Notes under the pieces: generated by a model
The model's input: the letters and a program-made list of their open reading frames with translations, nothing else
Database searches by the model: none
What the model was told of the DNA's origin: nothing
Part shown: positions 45,005 to 53,474 of the stretch, piece by piece
How positions within the stretch are numbered: position 1 is the stretch's first letter
Layout of the letters: every line of letters starts with the position of its first letter
Translations under genes and position numbers: made by a program
Assembly (NCBI RefSeq): GCF_001399755.1
Contig: NZ_LJCP01000014.1
Location: 62,001-126,000, forward strand
Source: Thiohalorhabdus denitrificans
Lineage (GTDB): Bacteria; Pseudomonadota; Gammaproteobacteria; Thiohalorhabdales; Thiohalorhabdaceae
Length of the DNA: 64,000 nt
Reading direction: 5' to 3'

Positions 45005-45934
45005 CTAAACCAGGGACTCCCACAACTCCCGCATGCGCCTTCGCTGTCCGGCGTCGGGGAGCGGGCCCATGCCGGCGCGCATGTTGTCGGCGGCGTGCTC
45101 CGGATCGCTGGTGGCGGGGATGACGCAGGTCACCTCCGGGTGGCCGAGGATGTACTTCAGGAACAGCTGGGCCCAGCTCTCGGCACCGATCTCCCCCGCC
45201 CATTCCGGCAGCTCCCGGCCCCGAACGGCGCGGAACAGCCCGCCGTTCTCGAAGGGGCGGTTCACCAGCACGGCGATGCCACGGTCGGCGGCCAGGGGCA
45301 GCAGGCGGTCGGCGGCGTCGGGCGTGGCCAGGGACAGGGGCAGCTGCACCCAGTCCAGGCCCTCCTCGCGCATGATGCGCTCCAGGTCGTCGAAGGCCGA
45401 GACCCGGTAGTGGGTGATGCCCAGGTAGCGGATGCGCCCCTCGTCCTTCCAGCGGCGCAGGGTCTTCAGCTGGGTCCGCCAGTCCACCAGGTTGTGCACC
45501 TGGATCAGATCGATGACGTCCGTGCCCATGCGCTCGGCGGACTCCTCCATCTGGCGGATGCCCGCCTCCTCCCCCCGGGTCCAGACCTTGGTGGCGTAGA
45601 AGACCTCCGGGTGGTCCATGTCCCCCAGCAGGTCGCCGATCACCGTCTCGGCGGTGCCGTACATGGGCGAGGTATCGATGACCCGCCCGCCGGCGGCGAA
45701 GAATTCCCGCAGCACCCCGCGCAGGGGCTCCCGCTCCTCGCCGGGGTCCAGGTTGAAGGTGCGCGCCGTGCCCAGGCCCACCACGGGGACCTCCTCGCCG
45801 CTGGAGGGAATCGCGCGGCTTCGCATGGCCTCCCGGGCCGCCACCGACGGCACCCCGGTAACGGCCAAGCCGCCCGCGGCGGCCATCAGTTTCAGGACCG
45901 CGCGCCGGCTCATGCCGGGTATGGTGCTGGTCAT
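45005..45934 (-). CDS. Tat-exported aldo/keto reductase
   Basis: This NADPH-type aldo/keto reductase (309 residues) has a twin-arginine signal peptide: SRRAVLKLM at residues 9-17, then a hydrophobic stretch ending near VAARE. The barrel has VPVVGLGTART, DTSPMYGTAE with the catalytic tyrosine, and the KVWTRG lysine. The ATG at 45934 has AAGGAGG upstream and overlaps the transporter gene by 4 nt. Export of a folded, cofactor-bearing AKR is uncommon. Its substrate is unknown. Confidence 0.88.
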   Translation of the reverse strand: MTSTIPGMSRRAVLKLMAAAGGLAVTGVPSVAAREAMRSRAIPSSGEEVPVVGLGTARTFNLDPGEEREPLRGVLREFFAAGGRVIDTSPMYGTAETVIGDLLGDMDHPEVFYATKVWTRGEEAGIRQMEESAERMGTDVIDLIQVHNLVDWRTQLKTLRRWKDEGRIRYLGITHYRVSAFDDLERIMREEGLDWVQLPLSLATPDAADRLLPLAADRGIAVLVNRPFENGGLFRAVRGRELPEWAGEIGAESWAQLFLKYILGHPEVTCVIPATSDPEHAADNMRAGMGPLPDAGQRRRMRELWESLV

Positions 45935-47277
45935 CCCTGCCCTCCTTGTTCCGCCGCCGGATGGGATTCGCTGCGCAGGGCCTCCTGGCGCCGCCCCAGG
46001 GCCAGGCCGAGGCCCAGCCATACCAGCGCCAGGGGCACGGCCACCGCCGCAACCCCCGCCAGGCCCAGACCGAGGCCCGTGAGCCCGGCGAAGGCCCATC
46101 CGGTGGCCGCGTCCCCGCCCCGGTAAGCCACTGTATCAATGACGTTCTTGGCCTTGTAGCGGGCCTCGCGGCCCACCACCGTGAACAGCACCTCGCGGGC
46201 GGGCCGTGCCAGGGCGTAGTTGGAAGCCCGGCGCAGCACCTGGAAGACCACCAGCACCCCCAGCACGGGCGCAAAGGCCAGGACGGCGAAGCCGGCGGCC
46301 ACCACCCCCGGCAGCAGGGCCAGGCCCACGCCCACCCCTAGCCGGGCCAGCACCCGGCCGGTGACGAAAAGCTGGGTGCCCACCGTGAGGAGATTGACCG
46401 CCAGGTCCATGGCCGCGAACAGCGTCGTGCGGGCATCGGGGTCGGCGAGATTGTCCTCGACGATGTGGGCCTGGAGGAAGTAGAGGAAGGTGGAGGTGGC
46501 GGTGTACAGCAGGATGTAGCCGGCCACCCCGAGCAGGTAGGGGCTGCGCGCCAGCAGACGCACCCCGGCCCAGGCGCCGCCGCCCAGCCCGCGCTCTACC
46601 TCCTCTTGCCCGGCGCCCTCCCCTGCCTCCTCCGCCTTTCCTTCCGCGCGCAGCCGGGAGGCCTGCGCCAGAAGCCGACTTATGCACAGCAGGGTAAAGG
46701 CGAGCAGGGCGGCGGAGACGAGCACCAGCTCGTGGGTGCCGAGGACCTGCACCAGCCCGGTGGTGAGCGCCGGACCGGCCACCGCCCCGGCGCTGCCCCC
46801 GGCGGCCACGGCGCCGAACAGCCGGCGGCCCTGCTCGTTGGTGAACAGGTCGTCCATGAAGGTCCAGAAGACCGACACCACGAACAGGTTGAACACGCTC
46901 ACCCAGACGAAGAACACCCGCGCCACCCAGGCAGGATCCTCGGCGATGCGGAAGGCGGCGTAGAAGGCCAGCAGGTTGGCCAGGAAGAACAGGTAGACCC
47001 CCGGCACCAGCCGGCGGCGGGGGAAGCGGGAGGAGGCGGCGCCGTAGAGGGGAACGGCCGCCAGCATGGCGAGGAAGGTGGCGGTAAACATCCAGGGCAG
47101 GTTCTCCACCCCGCCCTCGATACCCATCTCGTCGCGCAGCGGCCGGACCACGTAGTAGGCGGCCAGGAGGCTGAAGAAGTACAGGAAGGCCCAGACCAGG
47201 GCCCACACCTCCCCTTCCCGGACCCCCACCCAGCGGTTCAGGAGCCCCATCAGGCGGTGCGACGGGCCACCCGCCAC
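45931..47277 (-). CDS. ATP/ADP translocase-like MFS transporter
   Basis: This integral membrane protein (448 residues) has about 12 helices in two halves and a charged central loop (EGKAEEAGEGAGQEE). It resembles the NTP/NDP exchange-like branch of MFS found in free-living bacteria, with WVGVREGEVWALVW and YYVVRPLRDEMG near the N-terminus. Substrate is unknown; true nucleotide exchange is unlikely to be the role in a free-living cell. Start is GTG 47277, four bases after the previous gene's stop; ATG 47250 is an alternative. Coupled to the Tat-exported reductase downstream. Confidence 0.82.
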   Translation of the reverse strand: MAGGPSHRLMGLLNRWVGVREGEVWALVWAFLYFFSLLAAYYVVRPLRDEMGIEGGVENLPWMFTATFLAMLAAVPLYGAASSRFPRRRLVPGVYLFFLANLLAFYAAFRIAEDPAWVARVFFVWVSVFNLFVVSVFWTFMDDLFTNEQGRRLFGAVAAGGSAGAVAGPALTTGLVQVLGTHELVLVSAALLAFTLLCISRLLAQASRLRAEGKAEEAGEGAGQEEVERGLGGGAWAGVRLLARSPYLLGVAGYILLYTATSTFLYFLQAHIVEDNLADPDARTTLFAAMDLAVNLLTVGTQLFVTGRVLARLGVGVGLALLPGVVAAGFAVLAFAPVLGVLVVFQVLRRASNYALARPAREVLFTVVGREARYKAKNVIDTVAYRGGDAATGWAFAGLTGLGLGLAGVAAVAVPLALVWLGLGLALGRRQEALRSESHPAAEQGGQG

Positions 47278-47281
47278 GTGT

Positions 47282-47869
47282 TCAGTCCCGGGCCACCAGC
47301 AGCGCGCCGTCGGAATGCCCGACCACGGTAGCGTTCACCCGGTCGCTCCTATCCTCCGCCGACGGCGTGGGCTGGGACAGCCCGAGCGTGTCCGCCCCCG
47401 CACGGGCCTCCTTGTCCGCGTATCCGCCGAAGCCTTGCGGCTCCGGGCCCTGGTCCACCAGCTCCACCGCGCCGGTCTCCAGCTCCACCACCGCGGCCTG
47501 GCCGCCGTAGCCGTGCTCCTGGTCGTGGCCGCGCACCACCACGTGGGTGTGCTCCTCCGGGCCCTCGATGGTGTCGGAGCGGGTGAAGGGCCGGGTACCG
47601 TGGGCGTGCAGCAGCTCCCGGCGGCCCAGTCGCTCGCCCTCCAGGGTCTCCACCTGCCACCAGTTGGCGTAGCCGGATTCGCCGTCGTCGTCGTGGTACA
47701 GGGTCACGTCGAAGCGGTAGGCGCCGCCCGTTTCCGCCACAGCCACCTCGGCGACGTTGGCCTCCTGCAGGTCGAGGTCCCCGGCAAGGGCGTTCCCCGC
47801 CAGGAGCCCAAGGGCGGCCAGGGGCAGCGGGAGACGGAAACAGGATGGGCCTCGGTTTGACCGGCGCAT
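47282..47869 (-). CDS. Secreted hypothetical protein
   Basis: I do not recognise this 195-residue protein. A signal peptide covers about residues 1-30 (LPLAALGLLAGNALAG). The mature part is acidic, beta-rich in appearance, has no cysteine, and contains two histidine-bearing stretches (LLHAHGTRP, HTHVVVRGHDQEHGYGG) that could bind metal. It is the first gene of a likely operon with the transporter and the exported aldo/keto reductase, which suggests a periplasmic partner. Function is open. Confidence 0.75.
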   Translation of the reverse strand: MRRSNRGPSCFRLPLPLAALGLLAGNALAGDLDLQEANVAEVAVAETGGAYRFDVTLYHDDDGESGYANWWQVETLEGERLGRRELLHAHGTRPFTRSDTIEGPEEHTHVVVRGHDQEHGYGGQAAVVELETGAVELVDQGPEPQGFGGYADKEARAGADTLGLSQPTPSAEDRSDRVNATVVGHSDGALLVARD

Positions 47870-47934
47870 GCAGGCCTCCTTTCGGCTGGTGGCTAGCGGC
47901 TTCCGCGGGCGGCCCGAGCCCCGGCGAGGAGCCC

Positions 47935-48975
47935 CTATTCCGACTCCTCCCCCCGCTCGTTGGTGGAGAAGGCCTCCTCCTCGGACTGGAAGGCCTCCAG
48001 CTCGGCGGCCACCTCGTCGGCGGCCTTGAAGCGGGCGATATGGAACAGGCCGTCCCCCTCGTTTACCAGGGGCAGGTTGGTGCGGCCAACCACGATGCCC
48101 TCCCCCAGGGCCTTCACCGCCTCCTCCTGCTCGCCGAAGGGATCGGAGACCACGCCCAGGCGGTCGCCCTTCTTCACCAGGGCGCCCAACTCGACGGTGG
48201 TGCGCAGGAAGCCGCTCTGCGGCGCCCGCACCCAGTTGCTGGAGCGGGCCACGTAGGGCTCGGGCAGGGGCCGCTTGCGCCGGCTGGGGCGCAGCATGCC
48301 CAGGGCTCGCAGCACGTTGAGCACGCCGCGCACCCCCACGCGGATGGAGAACTCGTCGAAGCGCAGCGCCTCCCCGGCCTCGTAGAGGAGCACCGGCACC
48401 CCGCGGTCGCCGGCGGCCTGGCGCAGGGAGCCGTCGCGCAGGGCGGAGTTGAGCAGCACCGGAACGCCGAACAGCTTGGCCAGGCGGTCCGCCTCGGGGT
48501 CGTCCAGGTCAGCGCGGATCTGCGGCAGGTTGCCGCGGTGGATGGCGCCGGTGTGGAGGTCGATGCCGTAGTCGCAGTTGCCCACCACTTCGCTCATGAA
48601 CAGGTGGGCCAGCCGGGCGGCCAGGGAGCCCCGCTCCGAGCCGGGGAAGGAGCGGTTGAGGTCGCGGCGGTCGGGCAGGTAGCGGGAGTGGTGGAGGACG
48701 CCGTGGACGTTGACGATGGGCACCGCCACCAGGGTGCCGCGCAGGCGTTTGAGGGCCTTGTGGCGCAGCACGCGCCGGATGATCTCCACGCCGTTGAGCT
48801 CGTCGCCATGGATGGCGGCGCTCACGAACACGCGGGGGCCGTCGCCGCGGCCGCGCACCACCTGCACCGGCATGTTCACGGGGGTGTGGGTGTGGAGCTG
48901 GGCCACCGGCAGGTCCACCGTGGCCCGGGTACCGGGGCGGATGGTCTGGCCGTGGATGGTGAAGGGCTGGGCCAC
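47935..48975 (-). CDS. Succinylglutamate desuccinylase/aspartoacylase-family protein
   Basis: This zinc carboxypeptidase-like protein (346 residues) has AAIHGDELNG with His56 and Glu59 as zinc ligands, DLNRSFPG, DLHTGA and a C-terminal YEAGEALRFDE with the catalytic glutamate. The C-terminal half has a biotinyl-like swivel region (GFLRTTVELGALVKKGD). It follows rimK by 7 nt in a three-gene set seen in many gammaproteobacteria. The role is probably hydrolysis or recycling linked to glutamate ligation, but is not established from sequence. Confidence 0.88.
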   Translation of the reverse strand: MAQPFTIHGQTIRPGTRATVDLPVAQLHTHTPVNMPVQVVRGRGDGPRVFVSAAIHGDELNGVEIIRRVLRHKALKRLRGTLVAVPIVNVHGVLHHSRYLPDRRDLNRSFPGSERGSLAARLAHLFMSEVVGNCDYGIDLHTGAIHRGNLPQIRADLDDPEADRLAKLFGVPVLLNSALRDGSLRQAAGDRGVPVLLYEAGEALRFDEFSIRVGVRGVLNVLRALGMLRPSRRKRPLPEPYVARSSNWVRAPQSGFLRTTVELGALVKKGDRLGVVSDPFGEQEEAVKALGEGIVVGRTNLPLVNEGDGLFHIARFKAADEVAAELEAFQSEEEAFSTNERGEESE

Positions 48976-48982
48976 CGGGACG

Positions 48983-49888
48983 CTAGCCCTTGCCCCGGGT
49001 ACGGGTGTGGTTGGGCTTGGCGTTCTTCTCCATGAACTGCACGATCATGGCGGCCACGTCCCTTTCGGTGGCGGCCTCGATGCCCTCCAGCCCCGGGGAG
49101 GAGTTCACCTCCATGACCACCGGGCCGTGGTTGGAGCGCAGGATGTCCACCCCGGCCACGTTCAGGCCCATGGTCTTGGCGGCGCGCAAGGCGGTGGAGC
49201 GCTCCTCGGGGGTGAGCCGAGTGAGGGTGGCCGCCCCGCCCCGATGGAGGTTGGAGCGGAACTCGCCCTCCTTGGCCTGGCGCTTCATGGAGGCCACCAC
49301 CTTGTCGCCGATGACGAAGCAGCGCATGTCCGCCCCGGCGGCCTCGCCGATGAACTCCTGCACCAGGAAGTTGGCGTCCAACTCGCGGAAGGCGTCGATG
49401 ACGCTCTCCGCGGCCTTCTGCGTCTCGGCCAGCACCACGCCGCGCCCCTGGGTGCCCTCCAGGAGCTTCACCACCAGCGGCGGGCCGCCCACCATCTCCA
49501 CCAGCGCCTCGGTGTCGTCCACGGAGTGGGCGAAGCCGGTGAGCGGCAGCCCCACCCCGGACCGGGCGAGGAGCTGCAGGGAGCGCAGCTTGTCGCGGGA
49601 GCGGCCGATGGCCACCGATTCGTTGAGGGAGTAGACCCCCATCATCTCGAACTGACGCACCACCGCCAGGCCGTAGAAGGTGATGGAGGCGCCGATGCGC
49701 GGCACCACCGCGTCGAAACCGGTGAGGCTCTGCTTCTTGAACTGGATGCTGGGGCGCTGGGAGGCGATGTCGATGGTGCAGCGAAGGGGGTCGATGATGT
49801 GGACCTCGTGTCCACGCTGCACCGCCGCCTCGGCCAGGCGGCGGGTGGAGTAGAGGCGGCGGTTGCGCGAAAGGACGGCCAGCTTCAT
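48983..49888 (-). CDS. rimK: RimK-type alpha-L-glutamate ligase
   Basis: This ATP-grasp ligase (301 residues) adds glutamates to the C-terminus of ribosomal protein S6, and related enzymes make poly-glutamate. It opens [18 protein letters not shown] and contains [30 protein letters not shown] and the [13 protein letters not shown] metal-binding block. I chose ATG 49888, overlapping the RimB-type gene by 4 nt; the longer frame is a shadow. The C-terminus is basic. Confidence 0.93.
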   Translation of the reverse strand: MKLAVLSRNRRLYSTRRLAEAAVQRGHEVHIIDPLRCTIDIASQRPSIQFKKQSLTGFDAVVPRIGASITFYGLAVVRQFEMMGVYSLNESVAIGRSRDKLRSLQLLARSGVGLPLTGFAHSVDDTEALVEMVGGPPLVVKLLEGTQGRGVVLAETQKAAESVIDAFRELDANFLVQEFIGEAAGADMRCFVIGDKVVASMKRQAKEGEFRSNLHRGGAATLTRLTPEERSTALRAAKTMGLNVAGVDILRSNHGPVVMEVNSSPGLEGIEAATERDVAAMIVQFMEKNAKPNHTRTRGKG

Positions 49889-50367
49889 TCCTTCCCCTTG
49901 TGGTGGGCGACTGCCGGGTCCGGACGGCCGCTCAGGAAGGAGCGGTCGGGGTCCACGGTGTAGCGCCCGCGCAAGGCCGTCCGCCCGAGCAGCATGCGGA
50001 AGCGCATGGTGTCCCGGTTGGTGATGGTCATCTCCACCCGCCAGGCGGCGGCTCCCAGCACCACGAGGGTTTCGATCACATAGCGCCGCTCGCCGTGCCC
50101 ACCGGAATCCCGCACCCACCGCCGGTCCAACGCGGGGGCCCGGGTGATTACCTCGGCGTGCCCCTCCCGTCCTGGGTGGAGCCCGAACCGTACCATCCGC
50201 ACCCCTCGGTGGGTATAGGGCTCCACGAAGAAGGCGTGCAGGGCGGACGTGCGCGCCCCGGTGTCCACCTTGGCCTTGATGGCGTCGATGCCCAGCTCGG
50301 GCAGGGCCACCCATTCCCGCCAGCCGATTCCGGGGAGATTCCCCGGCATCCGGGCTTGGCGGTTCAC
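49885..50367 (-). CDS. RimB/RloA-type retropepsin-like protease
   Basis: This protein (about 160 residues) has [31 protein letters not shown] (in pieces), the signature of the ATP-dependent zinc protease/RimB family, with the aspartic-protease-like DTGA. It also has the [16 protein letters not shown] segment. The start is uncertain: GTG 50367 has GGAG 6 nt upstream, ATG 50349 is inside it, and TTG 50394 is possible. It is the first gene of the RimB-RimK-AstE-like set. Confidence 0.85.
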   Translation of the reverse strand: MNRQARMPGNLPGIGWREWVALPELGIDAIKAKVDTGARTSALHAFFVEPYTHRGVRMVRFGLHPGREGHAEVITRAPALDRRWVRDSGGHGERRYVIETLVVLGAAAWRVEMTITNRDTMRFRMLLGRTALRGRYTVDPDRSFLSGRPDPAVAHHKGKE

Positions 50368-50449
50368 GGGCGGCTCCGGCGTTCCGCTGGACAACCGGGA
50401 AGGGGGTGCGGACCGGGCTCCGTCATGCGGCCAGTGTACCAGCCCCCCC

Positions 50450-50749
50450 CTACTGCACGCTGCGGAAATGGAGGGTGCGGTAGCCGTTCTGGTTCACCTG
50501 GATGAAGGCCTCGTCGCGGTGGTCCTCCACCCGGATGGGGATGTGCTCACCGCCCTCCAGGTCCAGCTCGTAACGGGCGTCCTGCTCGCCATCCGGGTCC
50601 AGGCGGCCGATGGGGGTCTCCCATTCGGGGTTGAGGTACCCCCAGTAGGTGCGGTGTCCGGAGCCGTCCTCCTCGGCGTTCACCCACACCCGCACGTTGT
50701 TTACCAGGACCTTGCCGTTTTTCTGGATGGAACCGGTTGCTACGGACAT
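50450..50749 (-). CDS. Small hypothetical protein
   Basis: I do not recognise this 99-residue acidic protein. It starts at ATG 50749 with AGGAGG about 7 nt upstream, which supports a real gene. It is soluble and beta-rich in appearance, with [23 protein letters not shown] and [17 protein letters not shown] (in pieces) and no cysteine. It lies between the RimB-type gene and the divergent DsrE-like gene; a relation to either is not visible. Confidence 0.72.
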   Translation of the reverse strand: MSVATGSIQKNGKVLVNNVRVWVNAEEDGSGHRTYWGYLNPEWETPIGRLDPDGEQDARYELDLEGGEHIPIRVEDHRDEAFIQVNQNGYRTLHFRSVQ

Positions 50750-50958
50750 TGCTCACCTCCTGTTCAGCCCATGAATTCGCGCCTGTCCGAAAGCGGGCGC
50801 TTGTGGAAAATCCGACCTTTCCCATAAACCTTTAGACTGCTACCAGGACGCTGGATTCCAGCCTTCTGCAAGGAACGGATTTTCAGGAGGACAAAAAGAG
50901 GTTACGTTTTCGGAAGTTACGGCTATTCACCCCCTCTTCGCATCCGGGAGGACCCAGC

Positions 50959-51444
50959 ATGCTTCGCATCCTCGCCCTCGCCCTCCTTCTCCCCTTCCTC
51001 GCGGCGGGCCCCGCCCAGGCGCAGGAGAGCGAGAACGCCCCCTGGGGCCACGCCGAGTCGGAAGACGTGGAGTACAGCGGGCAAAAGGTGGTCATGGACG
51101 TCACGGTGGACAGCGTGGAGCGCATGAACGCGGTGCTCGACCGCGCCAGCTACATCAGCGAGCTCAACGGCGCCAACCCCTTCGATACCTCCATCGTGCT
51201 GGTTCTCCACGGCGAGGAGATCCCCTTTTTCGCCATCGAGAACTACGACGAGTACGAGGACCTCATGACCCGCGCCCATAGCCTCACCATGGGCGACGTG
51301 ATCGAGTTCCGCATGTGCAAGGAGGCGGCCGCCGCCATGGACTACGGGCCCGAGGACATCCACGGCTTCGTCACCCTGGTTCCCATGGCCGAGGCGGAGA
51401 TCATCCGTCTGCAGGAGGAGGGTCACGCCTACCTGCAGTATTGA
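50959..51444 (+). CDS. Exported DsrE/DsrF-like protein
   Basis: This protein (161 residues) has a signal peptide (1-22, ending AQA) and a DsrE-fold domain. A single cysteine, Cys120, is in EFRMCKEAA, in the position of the sulfur-carrying cysteine of DsrE-like proteins. FVTLVPMAEAEIIRLQEEGHAYLQY (in pieces) is the usual tail of this COG1416 group. A periplasmic sulfur-carrier role is possible. GGGAGG at 50947-50952 precedes ATG 50959. Monocistronic, divergent from the small unknown gene. Confidence 0.83.
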   Translation: MLRILALALLLPFLAAGPAQAQESENAPWGHAESEDVEYSGQKVVMDVTVDSVERMNAVLDRASYISELNGANPFDTSIVLVLHGEEIPFFAIENYDEYEDLMTRAHSLTMGDVIEFRMCKEAAAAMDYGPEDIHGFVTLVPMAEAEIIRLQEEGHAYLQY

Positions 51445-51590
51445 GGCGCCCCGCCCGGCGAAGGGCCCACTTTGGTTTGTTGTCGGCCTGAGGCAACAAT
51501 GGCAGCATCCCGAGGATGCCCCGTTGATGAAAATGGCCGCACTCCGGCCTAACCGGCCGGGGTCGGTGGAAGCGATAGGAGAGAGAACCG

Positions 51591-52148
51591 ATGGCTAGCG
51601 TCTTGATGCCTCTGGCGGAGGGTTTCGAGGAGCTGGAGGCGATCACCATCGTTGACGTGCTGCGCCGCGGGGGTATCGAGGTGGTCCTGGCGGGCCTGCA
51701 CGGTACCGATCCGGTGCAGGGCTCCCGCGAGACCCGGATCGTGCCCGACGCTGCCCTGGACGAGGTCATGGACCGGGAATTCGACATGATCACCCTGCCT
51801 GGCGGCATGCCCGGGGTGGACCATCTGAAGCGGGACGACCGAATTCAGAAGCTGATCGAGCGCTATCAGAGCGGCGGCAAGTTCACCTCGGCCATCTGCG
51901 CCGCGCCGTCGATCCTGGCCGCCCACGGCCACCTGGAGGGCCGCCAGGCCACCAGCAACCCCAAGTTCATGAACCAGGTGAACATCGGCGACGTGGACTA
52001 CGTGGAGGACCCGGTGGTGGTGGACGGCTCGGTGATCACCTCCCGCGGTCCCGGCACCTCCATGGACTTCGGCCTCAAGCTGGTGGAGATGCTCGCGGGC
52101 GACGAAACCCGGGACAAGGTGGAGGAAGGCTTGGTGCGCATTCACTGA
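51591..52148 (+). CDS. DJ-1/PfpI-family protein (YajL-like)
   Basis: This cytoplasmic protein (185 residues) is of the DJ-1/ThiJ group. It has EGFEELEA with the glutamate that partners the nucleophile, the LPGGMPG loop and the reactive Cys103 in SAICAAPSIL. Members are credited with protection against oxidative or glyoxal damage; the exact activity is debated. AGGAGAG lies upstream of ATG 51591, and a strong terminator follows. Confidence 0.9.
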   Translation: MASVLMPLAEGFEELEAITIVDVLRRGGIEVVLAGLHGTDPVQGSRETRIVPDAALDEVMDREFDMITLPGGMPGVDHLKRDDRIQKLIERYQSGGKFTSAICAAPSILAAHGHLEGRQATSNPKFMNQVNIGDVDYVEDPVVVDGSVITSRGPGTSMDFGLKLVEMLAGDETRDKVEEGLVRIH

Positions 52149-52180
52149 CCCCGCCTTCCGGCAAACCGGGCCCCCAACCA

Positions 52181-52219
52181 GAAGAGCCCGTCGGGCGCAC
52201 CCGGCGGGCTCTTCTTTTA
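52181..52219 (+). terminator. Rho-independent terminator after the DJ-1-like gene
   Basis: A stem of about 15 bp (GAAGAGCCCGTCGGG against CCGGCGGGCTCTTC) is followed by CTTTT. It begins about 33 nt after the stop and may also serve the convergent methyltransferase gene. Confidence 0.88.
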
Positions 52220-52250
52220 GGACCCTGGTCCGGCGGCGCCGGACGCGGGC

Positions 52251-53099
52251 TCAGCCCTGCGGTTTGCGGAAGTGCAGGATGCCCCAGTTAAGGTAGCCGC
52301 TGTTGCCGCCGTCCACCCAGTGGCGCAGGCCCTTCTTCATGTTGGCGATGTACTCGTCGCTGACCTTGCCCTTGAGCTCGTCCTCGCGGCGCTCCAGCTC
52401 CTCGAGCACCCGGCCGTAGTGGCGCGGCAGCTGGCCGGTGTGGTCCTCGAAGCCCAGGTCCTCCCAGCCCAGCTTCCCGGCGGTCTCCTGGTAGAAGGTG
52501 ACGGAACCGAGGCTCGGCAGATGGATGCGGGCCAGGATGGGGTCGAGCACCCCCTCCGGCACGTTGTCGGTCTGCATGGGGTCGGTGAAGATAAACTCCC
52601 CGCCCGGCTTGAGGATCCGGTCCACCTCCTTCAGGACCGCGGCGCGGTCGTCGGCGTGGAGGATGGAGTCCTGGCACCACACCAGGTCGAAGCTCTCCGT
52701 CTCGAAGGGGGTGCCGTCGAAGCTGCCGTCGTAGACGTCGATCTTGTGATCGAGCCCCTGCTCCTTGTTCATCTGCCGGTCGCGCTCGTTCTCCACCTCG
52801 GAGAGGTTGAGGACGTCCACGTGGCAGTTGAAGCGCTTCACCAGGTGGCGGGCGGTGCCGCCGTAGCCACCGCCGATGTCGCAGACCCGGGTGTTTTCGC
52901 CGATGGTCTGCTCCACCTTGTCGGCCATGCGGTGCACGGTGCGGACGCTGGCGTCGAAAATCGGCTCGTCCTCGGACTCGTACATGCCGATGTGGAGGTC
53001 CTCACCGCCCCAGATAGTGAAGTAGAAGGTGTCGGCGTCCTCGCTGTTGTAGTACGCCCGCGCGGTCTCGACGGCGGAGGTGTAGTCCTGGTTGCTCAT
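52251..53099 (-). CDS. Sarcosine/dimethylglycine N-methyltransferase (glycine betaine synthesis)
   Basis: This SAM-dependent enzyme (282 residues) carries out the later methylations from glycine to glycine betaine, an osmoprotectant. It begins with AVETARAYYNSEDAD and FYFTIWGGEDLHIGMY, typical of the halophile enzymes. The SAM loop is VCDIGGGYGGTA (72-83), followed by EVENERDRQMNKEQG, WCQDSILHADDR, FTDPMQTD and the C-terminal GNSGYLNWGI. ATG 53099 has GAGAGGAGC upstream. The companion glycine/sarcosine methyltransferase is not in the window. Supports a salt-tolerant lifestyle. Confidence 0.9.
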   Translation of the reverse strand: MSNQDYTSAVETARAYYNSEDADTFYFTIWGGEDLHIGMYESEDEPIFDASVRTVHRMADKVEQTIGENTRVCDIGGGYGGTARHLVKRFNCHVDVLNLSEVENERDRQMNKEQGLDHKIDVYDGSFDGTPFETESFDLVWCQDSILHADDRAAVLKEVDRILKPGGEFIFTDPMQTDNVPEGVLDPILARIHLPSLGSVTFYQETAGKLGWEDLGFEDHTGQLPRHYGRVLEELERREDELKGKVSDEYIANMKKGLRHWVDGGNSGYLNWGILHFRKPQG

Positions 53100-53240
53100 G
53101 GGTGCTCCTCTCGAAGAATGTTCGGTAGGCGGTGGCGGGTCCAGGGCGGGGCCCGGGCAAGGTCGGTATGGGGATCGGGCCATGGGATCCCGCTATGGTA
53201 ACAAACCGACCGATGGGCCTCGAATCCCCGGCCCCACGCG

Positions 53241-53268
53241 AAAAAGCCCACGCCGCGGAGCGTGGGCC
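53241..53268 (-). terminator. Terminator downstream of tRNA-Thr
   Basis: On the minus strand GCCCACGCTCCGCGGCGTGGGC is followed by TTTTTCG, about 11 nt after the CCA end of the tRNA. Confidence 0.9.
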
Positions 53269-53278
53269 TTCAAGGGGA

Positions 53279-53354
53279 TGGTGCCGCCGGGGTGATTCGA
53301 ACACCCGACCTATCGATTACGAATCGATTGCTCTGCCAGCTGAGCTACGGCGGC
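53279..53354 (-). tRNA. tRNA-Thr, anticodon CGU
   Basis: The minus strand folds into a full cloverleaf of 76 nt including an encoded CCA. The acceptor stem is GCCGCCG/CGGCGGC with discriminator A. The D-arm is GCTCAGCTGGCAGAGC, the anticodon stem ATCGA/TCGAT with loop TTCGTAA, and the T-arm GGGTGTTCGAATCACCC. Anticodon CGT reads ACG. Confidence 0.96.
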
Positions 53355-53474
53355 GTCAAAGCGGTGGCCATTCTAGCCCGCCCCCGTGGAGCCCGGCAAC
53401 CAGCGGGGGCCGACGGCACGCGGACGGGCGCTCCACTGGGGGACGCCCGTCCGGCGAGGGAGAGAAGAGTGGCT

